Source: CAZEQJ01 sp964514385 (GTDB lineage Bacteria > Bacteroidota > Bacteroidia > Cytophagales > Cyclobacteriaceae). From it: a stretch of 37,283 bases of DNA. The translations under genes and the position numbers were made by a program. The notes beneath the pieces were generated by a model that saw only the letters and a list, made by a program, of their open reading frames with translations, did no database searches and was not told the DNA's origin. This document shows, piece by piece, positions 15,054 to 23,088 of this stretch; the first letter of the stretch is position 1; each line of letters opens with the position of its first letter. The DNA lies in NCBI GenBank assembly GCA_964514385.1, contig CAZEQJ010000030.1, forward strand, positions 1 through 37,283, read 5' to 3'.

Positions 15054-17324
15054 ATGATTAAAGATCGATGGATAGAACTTGATGGAAGGCGTATTAAGCT
15101 GACCAATCTGGAAAAAGGTCTATTTCCGGGTCCGATTGTAAAGGCAGAAATAATACGCTATTACCACCTGGTAGCTCCAACTATGCTCCTTCATATCGCC
15201 AACAGGCCGTTGACACTTATACGCTATCCTGATGGCATTGAAGGGGAAGTATTTTATCAGAAACAACTACCGGACTGGACACCCGACTGGATGGAAAGCA
15301 TCAAAGTACCATCCGCTGATGACAATAATGTCAGGTATTATTTCAACGCCAGAGATATTGCCTCACTGATTTGGATTGCAAACTTATCCGCGCTTGAGGT
15401 GCATCAGTTTCATTACCAGCAGCAGCATCATCCGGATTATTTTGTATTCGACCTTGATCCTCCTGATGGTTTACCATTTGCTGATATTATTTCCATAGCT
15501 TTATTGTTAAAGGATTATCTTGCTTCCAAAGGGTTCCAGACCTATGCCAAGACCTCCGGCAGCCGTGGTATACATCTTTTTATCAGTATGGTACCGCATT
15601 ACGAGGCAAACGAGCTGTTTGAGTTTTTTAAGAAACTCATCCGTGAGTTCATCAGGCTTCATCAGGCCTATGTCACCCTTGAACTCAGTAAGGAACGACG
15701 GAAAGGACGCATTTTGATCGACATATACCGAAACCGCAGATACCAGAGCATTGTAAGCCCATACAGTATCCGGGGCCGGAAATCCGCACCTGTATCGATG
15801 CCGTTAACCTGGACACAGCTGGAAAATACAATCAGTCCTGACCAGTATACCATTCACAATGTGCCGGATATGCTACTGGAATCGGGGGATGCATGGGCTT
15901 CATTCGGATCTGACCCTAACACGATTTCAGAACCATCTGCTATTTCTTTTGCAGGAACGGGTTTGCTTCAGGAGTACAGAAAAAAACGAAACCTTACAAT
16001 TTCTCCTGAGCCAGGCATACCCGGGGAGAATGAAAAATTGCAAGCATCCAGCAGGTTTGTCATTCACCGCCATGCATCCAGCAGGCTTCACTATGATCTG
16101 CGGCTGGAGCAGGATGGAGTACTTCGATCATGGGCTTTACCGAAAGGATTGCCTTCTCGGCCGGGCGAGAAGAGATTGGCTGTGGCTACGGAAGACCACC
16201 CAATACAGTATCTGGAGTTCGAAGGAGAAATACCGAAGGGCGAATACGGGGGTGGCATGATATGGATATTTTTACAGGGGAGCTACCGTGTGACGAAGCA
16301 CAAGAAGGATGGTTTTTATTTCCAGCTCTATTCGCGCCTTGGCGCAGTAGAGTACCGTATCCATCGCATGCAGGAAAAGGAATACCTGATGGAGCGAGTA
16401 TCCCCGTTACAAATCGACTGGTTCGCAGACCCTCCGGCACCCATGCTGGCATCGCTGGCAAAAAATCACAGGTGGGGGAAAGAGTATATCTATGAAGTAA
16501 AATGGGATGGCATCCGGGCCACTTTTCATAAATCAAATGGGATAGTCAGGATTTACTCCCGTAACATGCATGATATTTCGGCACAGTTTCCAGAGCTTGT
16601 AGGCGCATGTAAGCAACTTAAATGCACATCGGCTATTTTTGATGGTGAAATTGTAAGACTGAATACAGCCGGCAGACCCGACTTCAGCAAGGTGCTGTCG
16701 CGTCTTCATAAAAAGAATACAACACAAATTGACAGACTTGCTATACAGGAGCCCGTGCATGCCTATCTTTTTGACCTGATATATCTGGATGGGGTTAACA
16801 TTAGTAATGAACCACTTTTTCTCAGAAGAGACTGGCTGCTTTCGATCATACCGGCGGGTATACCATTTCGGTTTAGTGAAGCGCTTGAAGACGGTGAACT
16901 GATGTTTACACAAAGTCAACAGCTTGGCCTTGAAGGCGTAATGGCAAAGAAGCGTTATAGTCTGTACGAGCCTGGTAAGCGAACTGAAAACTGGCTTAAG
17001 ATCAAACACAAAAAGATTATTAATACTGTAATTGTGGGGTTTTATGCGGGAACAGATGGCAGAAAAATAGGTGCATTAGCGGTTGCTGAACAGGCAAACG
17101 GCGAGCTTATTTTTAGGGGAAAAGTTGGAACGGGGTTTACAGAGAAAACATTGAATAATCTGGCTGTAAATCTTAAACCCGGTGACAATACTTTGACTGC
17201 CAAACGTAATGATCGGCTGATTACTCCCGTTGTTCCAGAGATTTGGATTTTGGTTGAGTTTACGGAATATACAACAGAAGGATTGCTGCGGGATCCTGTC
17301 TTTAAAGGTTTTGCAGATCAGTAG
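15054..17324 (+). CDS. ligD: DNA ligase D (Pol-PE-Lig order)
   Basis: A 756-residue multidomain repair enzyme. The N-terminal polymerase/primase domain (about 1-290) has FDLDPPDG (132-139) and SGSRGIHLF. The phosphoesterase domain follows from about 333, with RFVIHRHASSRLHYDLRLE and EGEIPKGEYGGG. The ligase part from about 465 has catalytic Lys483 in EVKWDGIRA and ends in an OB-fold (GFYAGTDGRKIGALAVAE). The order matches mycobacterial LigD rather than the Pseudomonas order. In known systems it works with Ku in non-homologous end joining. No Ku gene lies in the window. It is divergent from the TSUP gene across 32 bases. Confidence 0.95.
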   Translation: MIKDRWIELDGRRIKLTNLEKGLFPGPIVKAEIIRYYHLVAPTMLLHIANRPLTLIRYPDGIEGEVFYQKQLPDWTPDWMESIKVPSADDNNVRYYFNARDIASLIWIANLSALEVHQFHYQQQHHPDYFVFDLDPPDGLPFADIISIALLLKDYLASKGFQTYAKTSGSRGIHLFISMVPHYEANELFEFFKKLIREFIRLHQAYVTLELSKERRKGRILIDIYRNRRYQSIVSPYSIRGRKSAPVSMPLTWTQLENTISPDQYTIHNVPDMLLESGDAWASFGSDPNTISEPSAISFAGTGLLQEYRKKRNLTISPEPGIPGENEKLQASSRFVIHRHASSRLHYDLRLEQDGVLRSWALPKGLPSRPGEKRLAVATEDHPIQYLEFEGEIPKGEYGGGMIWIFLQGSYRVTKHKKDGFYFQLYSRLGAVEYRIHRMQEKEYLMERVSPLQIDWFADPPAPMLASLAKNHRWGKEYIYEVKWDGIRATFHKSNGIVRIYSRNMHDISAQFPELVGACKQLKCTSAIFDGEIVRLNTAGRPDFSKVLSRLHKKNTTQIDRLAIQEPVHAYLFDLIYLDGVNISNEPLFLRRDWLLSIIPAGIPFRFSEALEDGELMFTQSQQLGLEGVMAKKRYSLYEPGKRTENWLKIKHKKIINTVIVGFYAGTDGRKIGALAVAEQANGELIFRGKVGTGFTEKTLNNLAVNLKPGDNTLTAKRNDRLITPVVPEIWILVEFTEYTTEGLLRDPVFKGFADQ

Positions 17325-17328
17325 GATG

Positions 17329-17862
17329 TTAACTGAGCGATAAGTCTTTAAGGTATTTCTTTGCGCGGTTTTGAAAGCCTGCACTGCCATAATCAAGATG
17401 CGCCCTGAGGATTTCTATAAATTCACTTTTAAGTTCAGGGTAATCGGATAAGGCATGATACAGGATCGTCATAGCATAAACCCGAATACCTGTGGGCATC
17501 GCAGAGCTATCAAGGTACAGGAAACATTTATCTATCAGAAATCCAAAATATTCATCATTTTCCGGATTGGTGTATTTTTTTTCAAATACGTGAAGGATAG
17601 TTCGTATTACCGGCTCAGCCAGACCTTCATTTTTTAGTTGGTTGATGAAAATACCTGTATAAACCGAAGCCCTTGATGGATAACGGTTAAAATAATGAAA
17701 TAGGAGATAGGCGGCATTTTTCATACCCAGATCTATTTCCCTTTTTAAAAAATGACGAATAACCTGTTTCTCAACTTCCGGCTGTGTGATCATGATAGAG
17801 GAAATCTCATCAGCTTCTTGTTTCCCCAACCGCCGGTCTATCACGTCAAGGTCAACATTCAT
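17329..17862 (-). CDS. Helical protein of unknown function, coupled to a GAF sensor
   Basis: A 177-residue mostly alpha-helical protein. Leu/Phe/Tyr-rich helices with DVIDRRLGKQEADEISS and VIRHFLKREIDLG suggest a HEAT- or ARM-like solenoid, but no repeat is strict. No signal peptide or enzyme motif is visible. It directly follows the membrane GAF protein gene without any gap (TAA then ATG), so the two are likely cotranscribed and functionally linked. It is convergent to ligD with four bases between the stops. I do not recognise a named family. Confidence 0.65.
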   Translation of the reverse strand: MNVDLDVIDRRLGKQEADEISSIMITQPEVEKQVIRHFLKREIDLGMKNAAYLLFHYFNRYPSRASVYTGIFINQLKNEGLAEPVIRTILHVFEKKYTNPENDEYFGFLIDKCFLYLDSSAMPTGIRVYAMTILYHALSDYPELKSEFIEILRAHLDYGSAGFQNRAKKYLKDLSLS

Positions 17863-19725
17863 TTACACCACGAGCTGGTCTTTGTTTCTTCCAATGACGC
17901 CGCCAATGATCTCTGAAAGCTCATTCATGATATGAATGGTTTCATCATCCTTTTGTATGGAGGCCACAGAAAGAAACTCCATAACACCAATCACCTTATT
18001 GTTTTCTTTGACCGGCATAGCTACTGCGGACTTCAGGCCAGCCAGAGCTGCATCTTCTTTTCGAATAAAAACATTGCTTTTGGGGATTTCTTCCACCCAA
18101 ATGAGCTTTTCATTTTTCCAGCTATTTCCTGCCAGTCCTTCTCCTTGAGCCAGGGGAGCTGCTTCAGATACTCTGATGAAGCCTTCAAACTTTTTCGAAT
18201 CGCTCTTATACCAAAGTTGTGTTGACTTCAGCTCGTTTTCCTGCACCAGATAGATGTGGCCAAGTGACCATTTGTTGTATTTACATATACTCATCAATGC
18301 GGTAATGCAGGCATCATAAACATTCGCACTTTTGTTTACATTTTTGGCGACATCAAGGAGGAGTTTTATAGATTTAGACTTCTGTTCCGTCTGAATCAGC
18401 AGCGTTTCGGATTCCTTATTTTTGCGTAAAACTTCTTCCTGTGTTGCCTGCAACTCTTCCATGTTTTGTCGCAGCTCCTCTTCCTGGGCACGCATTTGCT
18501 CCTGGTATTGCTGTGATTCTTCCAGCAGGCGTTTTGTTTTCAAATTGATTTTGTAATTAAAAACAAAAGAAGCAAGGTCAACCGATACATCCTTGATAAA
18601 GTCAAGCTCATGTGTTTTTAATTCGTGGAAAGAAGCTAATTCGATAAACCCGTTGATTTTTTCATTGAATATCATCGGCATGATCAGAATAACGGAGGGA
18701 GTGGACTCGCCAAGACCGGATGTGATCGTAACATAACCCTGTGGTACCTGCCTGATATATATCATTTCCTTCTCATAATAACACTGACCAATAAGACCCT
18801 GACCCGGCTCAATGCGCTGTTCCTGATGCTTTTTACGATCATAGGCGTAGGATGACTTTAATTCGATGTATTCACTGCCATCCTCTTCCTGAATAAGATA
18901 TAAACCGCCCTGGTTTACCTTCATGTACTTTACTATAAAACTTACAGCTTTATCATATACCTTTTCGTCGCCTTGCGATTCTCTTAATATTTCAGAAAGT
19001 TTGTTTCTACCATTACCCGACCAGTTCCTTTGCTCCTCTTCTTCCCGGGCACGCGACAACATTTCCATATTGTCGGTAAGTTCTTTTTGTGATTGTTCTA
19101 CCTGATCCTTATTCTCCTGAAGGCTTTTTACAAGCTTATCCGTTTCCAACTCAGCATCATATGCCAGCTTTGCCTGAACAAAAATGCCCGTGAAAACCAA
19201 AAAGACACCCATCAGAATGACCATATTTGCCATGATACCCTGTGCAAGGATCGACCTGTCAATACCGGGTACGGCATAGTTGGCTGCAAGCAAATCGAAT
19301 AATACAAAATATAAGACGACAACCGCCGATGTAAATAAAAGGTGGCCTCTTTCCCGTAGGTCGAATGTGAGGAAAGGAACAGCAGCAAAACCAACCTGTA
19401 CCATAAACATGGTAGCCAGCCAGTCTCCGTTTCCATCTACCATGGCAGCATGGTAAAAGGAAGCTAAGGTAATTGGAAGTAGCCCTATGATGTAGCGTGA
19501 TAAATAGTAAAGTTTCAGGCGATTCATCAAAGGAATTAACCAGGCAATGATTGTCGCTAATATTGGCATCCAGGTGAGCGGTTCTACAGCCAGAGCAGAA
19601 ATCACAATAAATGGCGGTGTGATAATGGTGCCAATGGTGATAGAAATAATATTGGATAACCGGATCTTACTGTTCAGATAAGCAGGATTGCTTTCGTCTA
19701 TTCCCAGATTGAAAAGTCGTTTCAT
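17863..19725 (-). CDS. 6-TM sensor protein with two GAF domains and no output domain
   Basis: A 620-residue protein: six hydrophobic helices (residues about 25-200), a coiled coil (205-235, KLVKSLQENKDQVEQSQKEL), a first GAF domain (about 240-400) with GQGLIGQCYYEKEMIYI, a second coiled coil (405-450, QEEELRQNMEELQATQEEV), and a second GAF domain (about 450-610) with GEGLAGNSWKNEKLIWVEEI and MPVKENNKVIGVMEFLS. It ends without histidine kinase, GGDEF, phosphatase or DNA-binding domain, so signal output must go through a partner. The next gene downstream is a helical unknown and could be that partner. The ATG at 19725 is clear. Confidence 0.85.
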   Translation of the reverse strand: MKRLFNLGIDESNPAYLNSKIRLSNIISITIGTIITPPFIVISALAVEPLTWMPILATIIAWLIPLMNRLKLYYLSRYIIGLLPITLASFYHAAMVDGNGDWLATMFMVQVGFAAVPFLTFDLRERGHLLFTSAVVVLYFVLFDLLAANYAVPGIDRSILAQGIMANMVILMGVFLVFTGIFVQAKLAYDAELETDKLVKSLQENKDQVEQSQKELTDNMEMLSRAREEEEQRNWSGNGRNKLSEILRESQGDEKVYDKAVSFIVKYMKVNQGGLYLIQEEDGSEYIELKSSYAYDRKKHQEQRIEPGQGLIGQCYYEKEMIYIRQVPQGYVTITSGLGESTPSVILIMPMIFNEKINGFIELASFHELKTHELDFIKDVSVDLASFVFNYKINLKTKRLLEESQQYQEQMRAQEEELRQNMEELQATQEEVLRKNKESETLLIQTEQKSKSIKLLLDVAKNVNKSANVYDACITALMSICKYNKWSLGHIYLVQENELKSTQLWYKSDSKKFEGFIRVSEAAPLAQGEGLAGNSWKNEKLIWVEEIPKSNVFIRKEDAALAGLKSAVAMPVKENNKVIGVMEFLSVASIQKDDETIHIMNELSEIIGGVIGRNKDQLVV

Positions 19726-19811
19726 ATCTACACTTCAATGTGGCGTTAAATATAGTAAGCTTAGCGGCAGAATTAATAATTTGCCCGCTTATTTTGCATT
19801 ATATTTGGCAC

Positions 19812-20834
19812 ATGATCCATGTCGCAGATGAACTTTTAAAAGATTTAAGGAAAGGAAACCTGTCACCTGTTTATTTTGCCTTTGGTGATGAGCCGTATTA
19901 TCTGGATGAAATCGGTGCGTACCTGGAAAATCAGGTAATACCGGACGAACAGAAGGATTTCGGTATGCATATTTTTTATGGAAAAGAAGCCAAAATCGCC
20001 GAAATATTATCTGTAGCACGTAGTTTTCCGATGATGATCGAACGACAGGTAGTGCTGGTTAAAGAGGCACAGGAGCTGCAGGGACTAAACAAAGAAGAAA
20101 ACCGAAAATTACTGGAGGGTTATCTTGAAAACCCGCAGCCGACCACCATACTGGCATTTATCCATAAACATAAAAAGTTTGATAAAAGAACCACCCTCGC
20201 CAAAAAGCTCGAAAAAATGGCAGTCATGGTGGAGTCAAAAAAGATATATGATAATCAGTTGCCCAAATGGATAGAAAACCAACTACACACCATGGGGTTG
20301 CAGGCTGATACAGACGCCATTCAGATGCTAAGCGAAAATATTGGCAATAACCTCGAGCGGCTCGCCAACGAACTCAAAAAGCTGAAACTGAATATACAGG
20401 AGGGGCAGCGGGTGGATAAGCTGGCTGTCGACCGTTACATCGGCATCAGTAAGGATTATAATATTTTTGAGCTACAGCGCTCACTGGGTATACGTGATGC
20501 GAAAAAATGCTTTCAGATAGTACGATATTTTGCGCAAAACCCCAAAGAACACCCGGTGCTACCTGCTATTTCTGTTTTGTATAACTGGGTCACTAAACTG
20601 CTAGTAATCAAATCACTGTCCCTTAGCAATGACCGCGATGTTGCGCAGCGAACAGGGATCAGTCCTTACATTGCAAGAGATTATTTGAGCGCTGCCCGCA
20701 ATTACAATGTCATGCAATTGGAGTATGCTGTAAATGCCTTGTTCGAGGCTGATATGAAAATTAAAGGGCTAAAAGGCATCAGTTATCGTGATGAAGACAT
20801 TTGGCGTGATTTGATCGTAGGCTTTCTGGCCTGA
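19812..20834 (+). CDS. holA: DNA polymerase III delta subunit
   Basis: A 340-residue HolA-type clamp-loader subunit that opens the sliding clamp during replication. Typical features are the N-terminal PVYFAFGDEPYYLDEI, the middle AFIHKHKKFDKRTTLAKKLEK, NIGNNLERLANELKKL and C-terminal DEDIWRDLIVGFLA. The chosen ATG at 19812 begins MIHVADELLKDLRKGN, matching the usual start before the xYxxxGxE motif. A longer frame from 19740 has a hydrophobic leader with no family support. The gene diverges from the GAF sensor. No associated operon partner follows in the same direction except msrB after 58 bases. Confidence 0.93.
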   Translation: MIHVADELLKDLRKGNLSPVYFAFGDEPYYLDEIGAYLENQVIPDEQKDFGMHIFYGKEAKIAEILSVARSFPMMIERQVVLVKEAQELQGLNKEENRKLLEGYLENPQPTTILAFIHKHKKFDKRTTLAKKLEKMAVMVESKKIYDNQLPKWIENQLHTMGLQADTDAIQMLSENIGNNLERLANELKKLKLNIQEGQRVDKLAVDRYIGISKDYNIFELQRSLGIRDAKKCFQIVRYFAQNPKEHPVLPAISVLYNWVTKLLVIKSLSLSNDRDVAQRTGISPYIARDYLSAARNYNVMQLEYAVNALFEADMKIKGLKGISYRDEDIWRDLIVGFLA

Positions 20835-20892
20835 TTGCAACCTCAATAACCAAAAGAGGGTAAAATCTGTTATGTTGCAAAATATAAGTCTG

Positions 20893-21429
20893 ATGAAAAT
20901 ACAAATCTTAATTTTAGTAATTTTTGTTTCCTTTAGTGGTTCCTGCCAGCAGTCTCAATCTGCTGATGTAGCTACAGAAAATTATCCTGTTGTAAAAAGT
21001 GAGGCTGAATGGAAAAAGCAGCTTACTCCTGAACAGTATTATATACTACGCGAAGAAGGTACAGAAAGAGCGTTTACAGGTGAATACTGGGATAATAAAA
21101 AGAAGGGCATTTATTATTCAGCCGCAACAGGGCAGCCATTGTTCAGTTCTGACCATAAGTATAAGTCTGGGTCAGGATGGCCTAGTTTTTATAAGCCGAT
21201 CAGCCCGGATGCAGTGGTAGAACTCGAAGATCGCAGTCTGGGTATGGTGCGTACCGAGGTGGTGGATAGTGGCAGTGGATCTCATCTGGGTCATGTATTC
21301 AATGACGGTCCGGAGCCAACAGGACTGCGATACTGTATGAATTCTGCGGCGATGATATTTGTAGCAGAAGGTGAAGAGCCACCCGCCATAGTGAAAGAAT
21401 GGCAGGAAAAGCATGGTAAAAATCAATAA
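20893..21429 (+). CDS. msrB: Peptide-methionine (R)-S-oxide reductase lipoprotein
   Basis: A 178-residue MsrB with an N-terminal lipoprotein signal, lipobox SGSC (Cys18). The catalytic Cys148 is in GLRYCMNSAAM; SGSGWPSFY and GSHLGHVFNDGP are the family motifs. The CxxC pairs that bind zinc in many MsrBs are absent, so it is the metal-free type. As a lipoprotein it would repair R-methionine sulfoxide in the periplasm and probably needs an electron donor such as DsbD, encoded about 2 kb downstream. The ATG at 20893 is chosen; one at 20872 is also open and would lengthen the signal by seven residues. Confidence 0.92.
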   Translation: MKIQILILVIFVSFSGSCQQSQSADVATENYPVVKSEAEWKKQLTPEQYYILREEGTERAFTGEYWDNKKKGIYYSAATGQPLFSSDHKYKSGSGWPSFYKPISPDAVVELEDRSLGMVRTEVVDSGSGSHLGHVFNDGPEPTGLRYCMNSAAMIFVAEGEEPPAIVKEWQEKHGKNQ

Positions 21430-21434
21430 TCTTG

Positions 21435-22043
21435 TCAGATAATATGGTTGGCGTAAGCATATTTCAGCAAGCCAACCATGTTATTGCTGCCTGTTTTCCT
21501 GAAAACATTTTTGCGGTGTGTTTCAACGGTGCGCTCACTAATGGACAGCCGCTGAGCTATCTGACGGTTTGTTAGTTCACTGGCTATAAGGCGGACAATT
21601 TCCAGCTCTCGGTTTGTGAGCATTTCCACTTCCTCGTGTGTCTTATCAAGCAATTGCTGCAAGTCGGGGGATACATAGTTGATGTCACGGCTTACGCTGT
21701 CGATGGCTTTGATAATCTCCTGGTGGTCGTCTTTTTTCAGGATGTAGCCATTCACACCAAGAGAAAGAATGCCCTTGACAATGGACAGTTCATCATGCAT
21801 TGAAAGAACAATGATCTTGGCATACGGAAAACCGATGGTCAGTTTCTGAATAAATTCCATCCCCTCCATGTCCGGAAGGCTGTAGTCTGTCAGAATTATA
21901 TCAGGATGACTATCCTTGATCTTTTCAAGGGCATCGGTGGCGTTGAATGATTTTCCGCAAATGGTAAACCGATCATGATTCTCGAAAAGGGAGGCTATTC
22001 CCCCCAACACTACCATATGATCGTCAATTAAGAATAGCTTCAT
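21435..22043 (-). CDS. NarL/FixJ-type response regulator
   Basis: A 202-residue response regulator. The receiver domain (1-120) has the phosphoacceptor Asp53 in ILTDYSLPDMEG, acidic DD at 7-8, and the conserved Lys in NGYILKKDD. The LuxR-type helix-turn-helix is C-terminal (about 138-200, MLTNRELEIVRLIASELTNR, ISERTVETHRKNVF). Targets are unknown. The divergent histidine kinase at 22214 is a natural partner. The gene ends in an inverted repeat within its last codons and is convergent to msrB, with a five-base gap. Confidence 0.92.
   Translation of the reverse strand: MKLFLIDDHMVVLGGIASLFENHDRFTICGKSFNATDALEKIKDSHPDIILTDYSLPDMEGMEFIQKLTIGFPYAKIIVLSMHDELSIVKGILSLGVNGYILKKDDHQEIIKAIDSVSRDINYVSPDLQQLLDKTHEEVEMLTNRELEIVRLIASELTNRQIAQRLSISERTVETHRKNVFRKTGSNNMVGLLKYAYANHII
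21439..21484. repeat. Inverted repeat in the 3' end of a response regulator gene
   Basis: A 9-bp perfect stem (ATGGTTGGC with GCCAACCAT) around an 18-base loop extends by five more pairs, one of them G-T. It lies in the last codons of the response regulator next to the msrB stop and may mark the shared 3' end of the convergent transcripts. Confidence 0.5.
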
Positions 22044-22213
22044 CTGAATACCTACTTTCCTGCTGTAAAGTATAACATTTTAAATAAACGCACCATGAAA
22101 TTAAGAATATTTAATCAAAAAATACCACAATCAGGGTATATGATGTGTGCGATTTCTCTTTGAAAAGCAGGGTATTTGGTTTACTTTTCAATTTCGATAT
22201 GTTCTTTTGCGGG

Positions 22214-23065
22214 ATGATAATAACTCAGCTACTTATAATTTCCTTAATTCTTTTTGCGGCATTAGCTTTTACGGTAGTACTCTGGATTATCCAGAGGAAA
22301 AAATACAAAGCTATCATAAGCAGGCAGCATGTTCTGGAGGCGAAGGTGGATGCATTGAGAGAGCTCAATAACGAGTTGAAAGCCGCCAATAATCTTCGTT
22401 CAAGGATCATGAGTGTCATATCGCATGACCTGAGAGGCCCTATGCATTCACTGCAGACCCTGATCATGCTATACAAGCAAAATGGAATAACAGGAAAGGA
22501 GCTTACAGAATATGTCCTGAAACTGGAAGAGGAGCTTTCGCAGTCCCTATCATTCACCAATGACCTGCTGCAATGGGCAAAAGGGCAGTTTAAGGATCTG
22601 CAGATGAAGAAATCCGAGATAAAACTGGCTTCACTTGCTGAAGATGCAATCAGGTTCTGCAAGCAAACGGCATGCGAAAAAGGGATTGACATTGTATTTA
22701 ACAATCAGATTCATACAGGTAAAATAATTGCTGATGGAGATATATTGGGCTCCGTAATGCGTAATCTGTTGAGCAATGCCATTAAGTTTTCCCGTTCCGG
22801 TTCAGCAGTGGAAATTAATCTTGAAGAAGATGCCGATCACGTCATATTTGAAGTAAAAGATAAGGGAGTGGGTATGTCAGCACAGCAGGTCAGGGCATTT
22901 TATGACGAAAAACTCACATCTACACCCGGCACAGCTGATGAAAAAGGTATGGGCATGGGATTAATCCTGGCAAAAAACTTTATTGAAATGCATTACGGAC
23001 GCATCATTTTAATGTCGTCAGAAAACCTCGGAACATCATTTAAAGTATTGTTACCAAAAGCTTAA
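22214..23065 (+). CDS. Membrane-anchored sensor histidine kinase
   Basis: A 283-residue kinase with one N-terminal membrane helix (LLIISLILFAALAFTVVLWI), a short coiled coil, a HisKA dimerisation region with His71 in VISHDLRGPMHSL, and a HATPase domain with N-box NLLSNAIKF, DKGVGM and GMGMGLILAKNF. No large sensory domain is present, so the stimulus may be membrane or partner mediated. The frame is open upstream to an ATG at 22145, but the start at 22214 places the basic residues after the helix naturally. It is divergent from the response regulator and precedes dsbD, with 23 bases between. Confidence 0.9.
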   Translation: MIITQLLIISLILFAALAFTVVLWIIQRKKYKAIISRQHVLEAKVDALRELNNELKAANNLRSRIMSVISHDLRGPMHSLQTLIMLYKQNGITGKELTEYVLKLEEELSQSLSFTNDLLQWAKGQFKDLQMKKSEIKLASLAEDAIRFCKQTACEKGIDIVFNNQIHTGKIIADGDILGSVMRNLLSNAIKFSRSGSAVEINLEEDADHVIFEVKDKGVGMSAQQVRAFYDEKLTSTPGTADEKGMGMGLILAKNFIEMHYGRIILMSSENLGTSFKVLLPKA

Positions 23066-23088
23066 GTTTGCACTCTAAATTTCAAGGC

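Noticed and set aside
16130..16495. Long alternative frame inside ligD
   Set aside because: It is a shadow of the phosphoesterase and ligase domains and lacks protein-like motifs.
19780..19807. TTTG and TATATTTG resembling a Bacteroidota -33/-7 promoter before holA
   Set aside because: The spacing is short (16 bases) and the implied transcript start would fall at the ATG itself, so I do not annotate it.
22095..22163. A 22-residue frame (MKLRIFNQKIPQSG...) between the response regulator and kinase
   Set aside because: Too short, no homology visible and no supporting start signal; probably chance.
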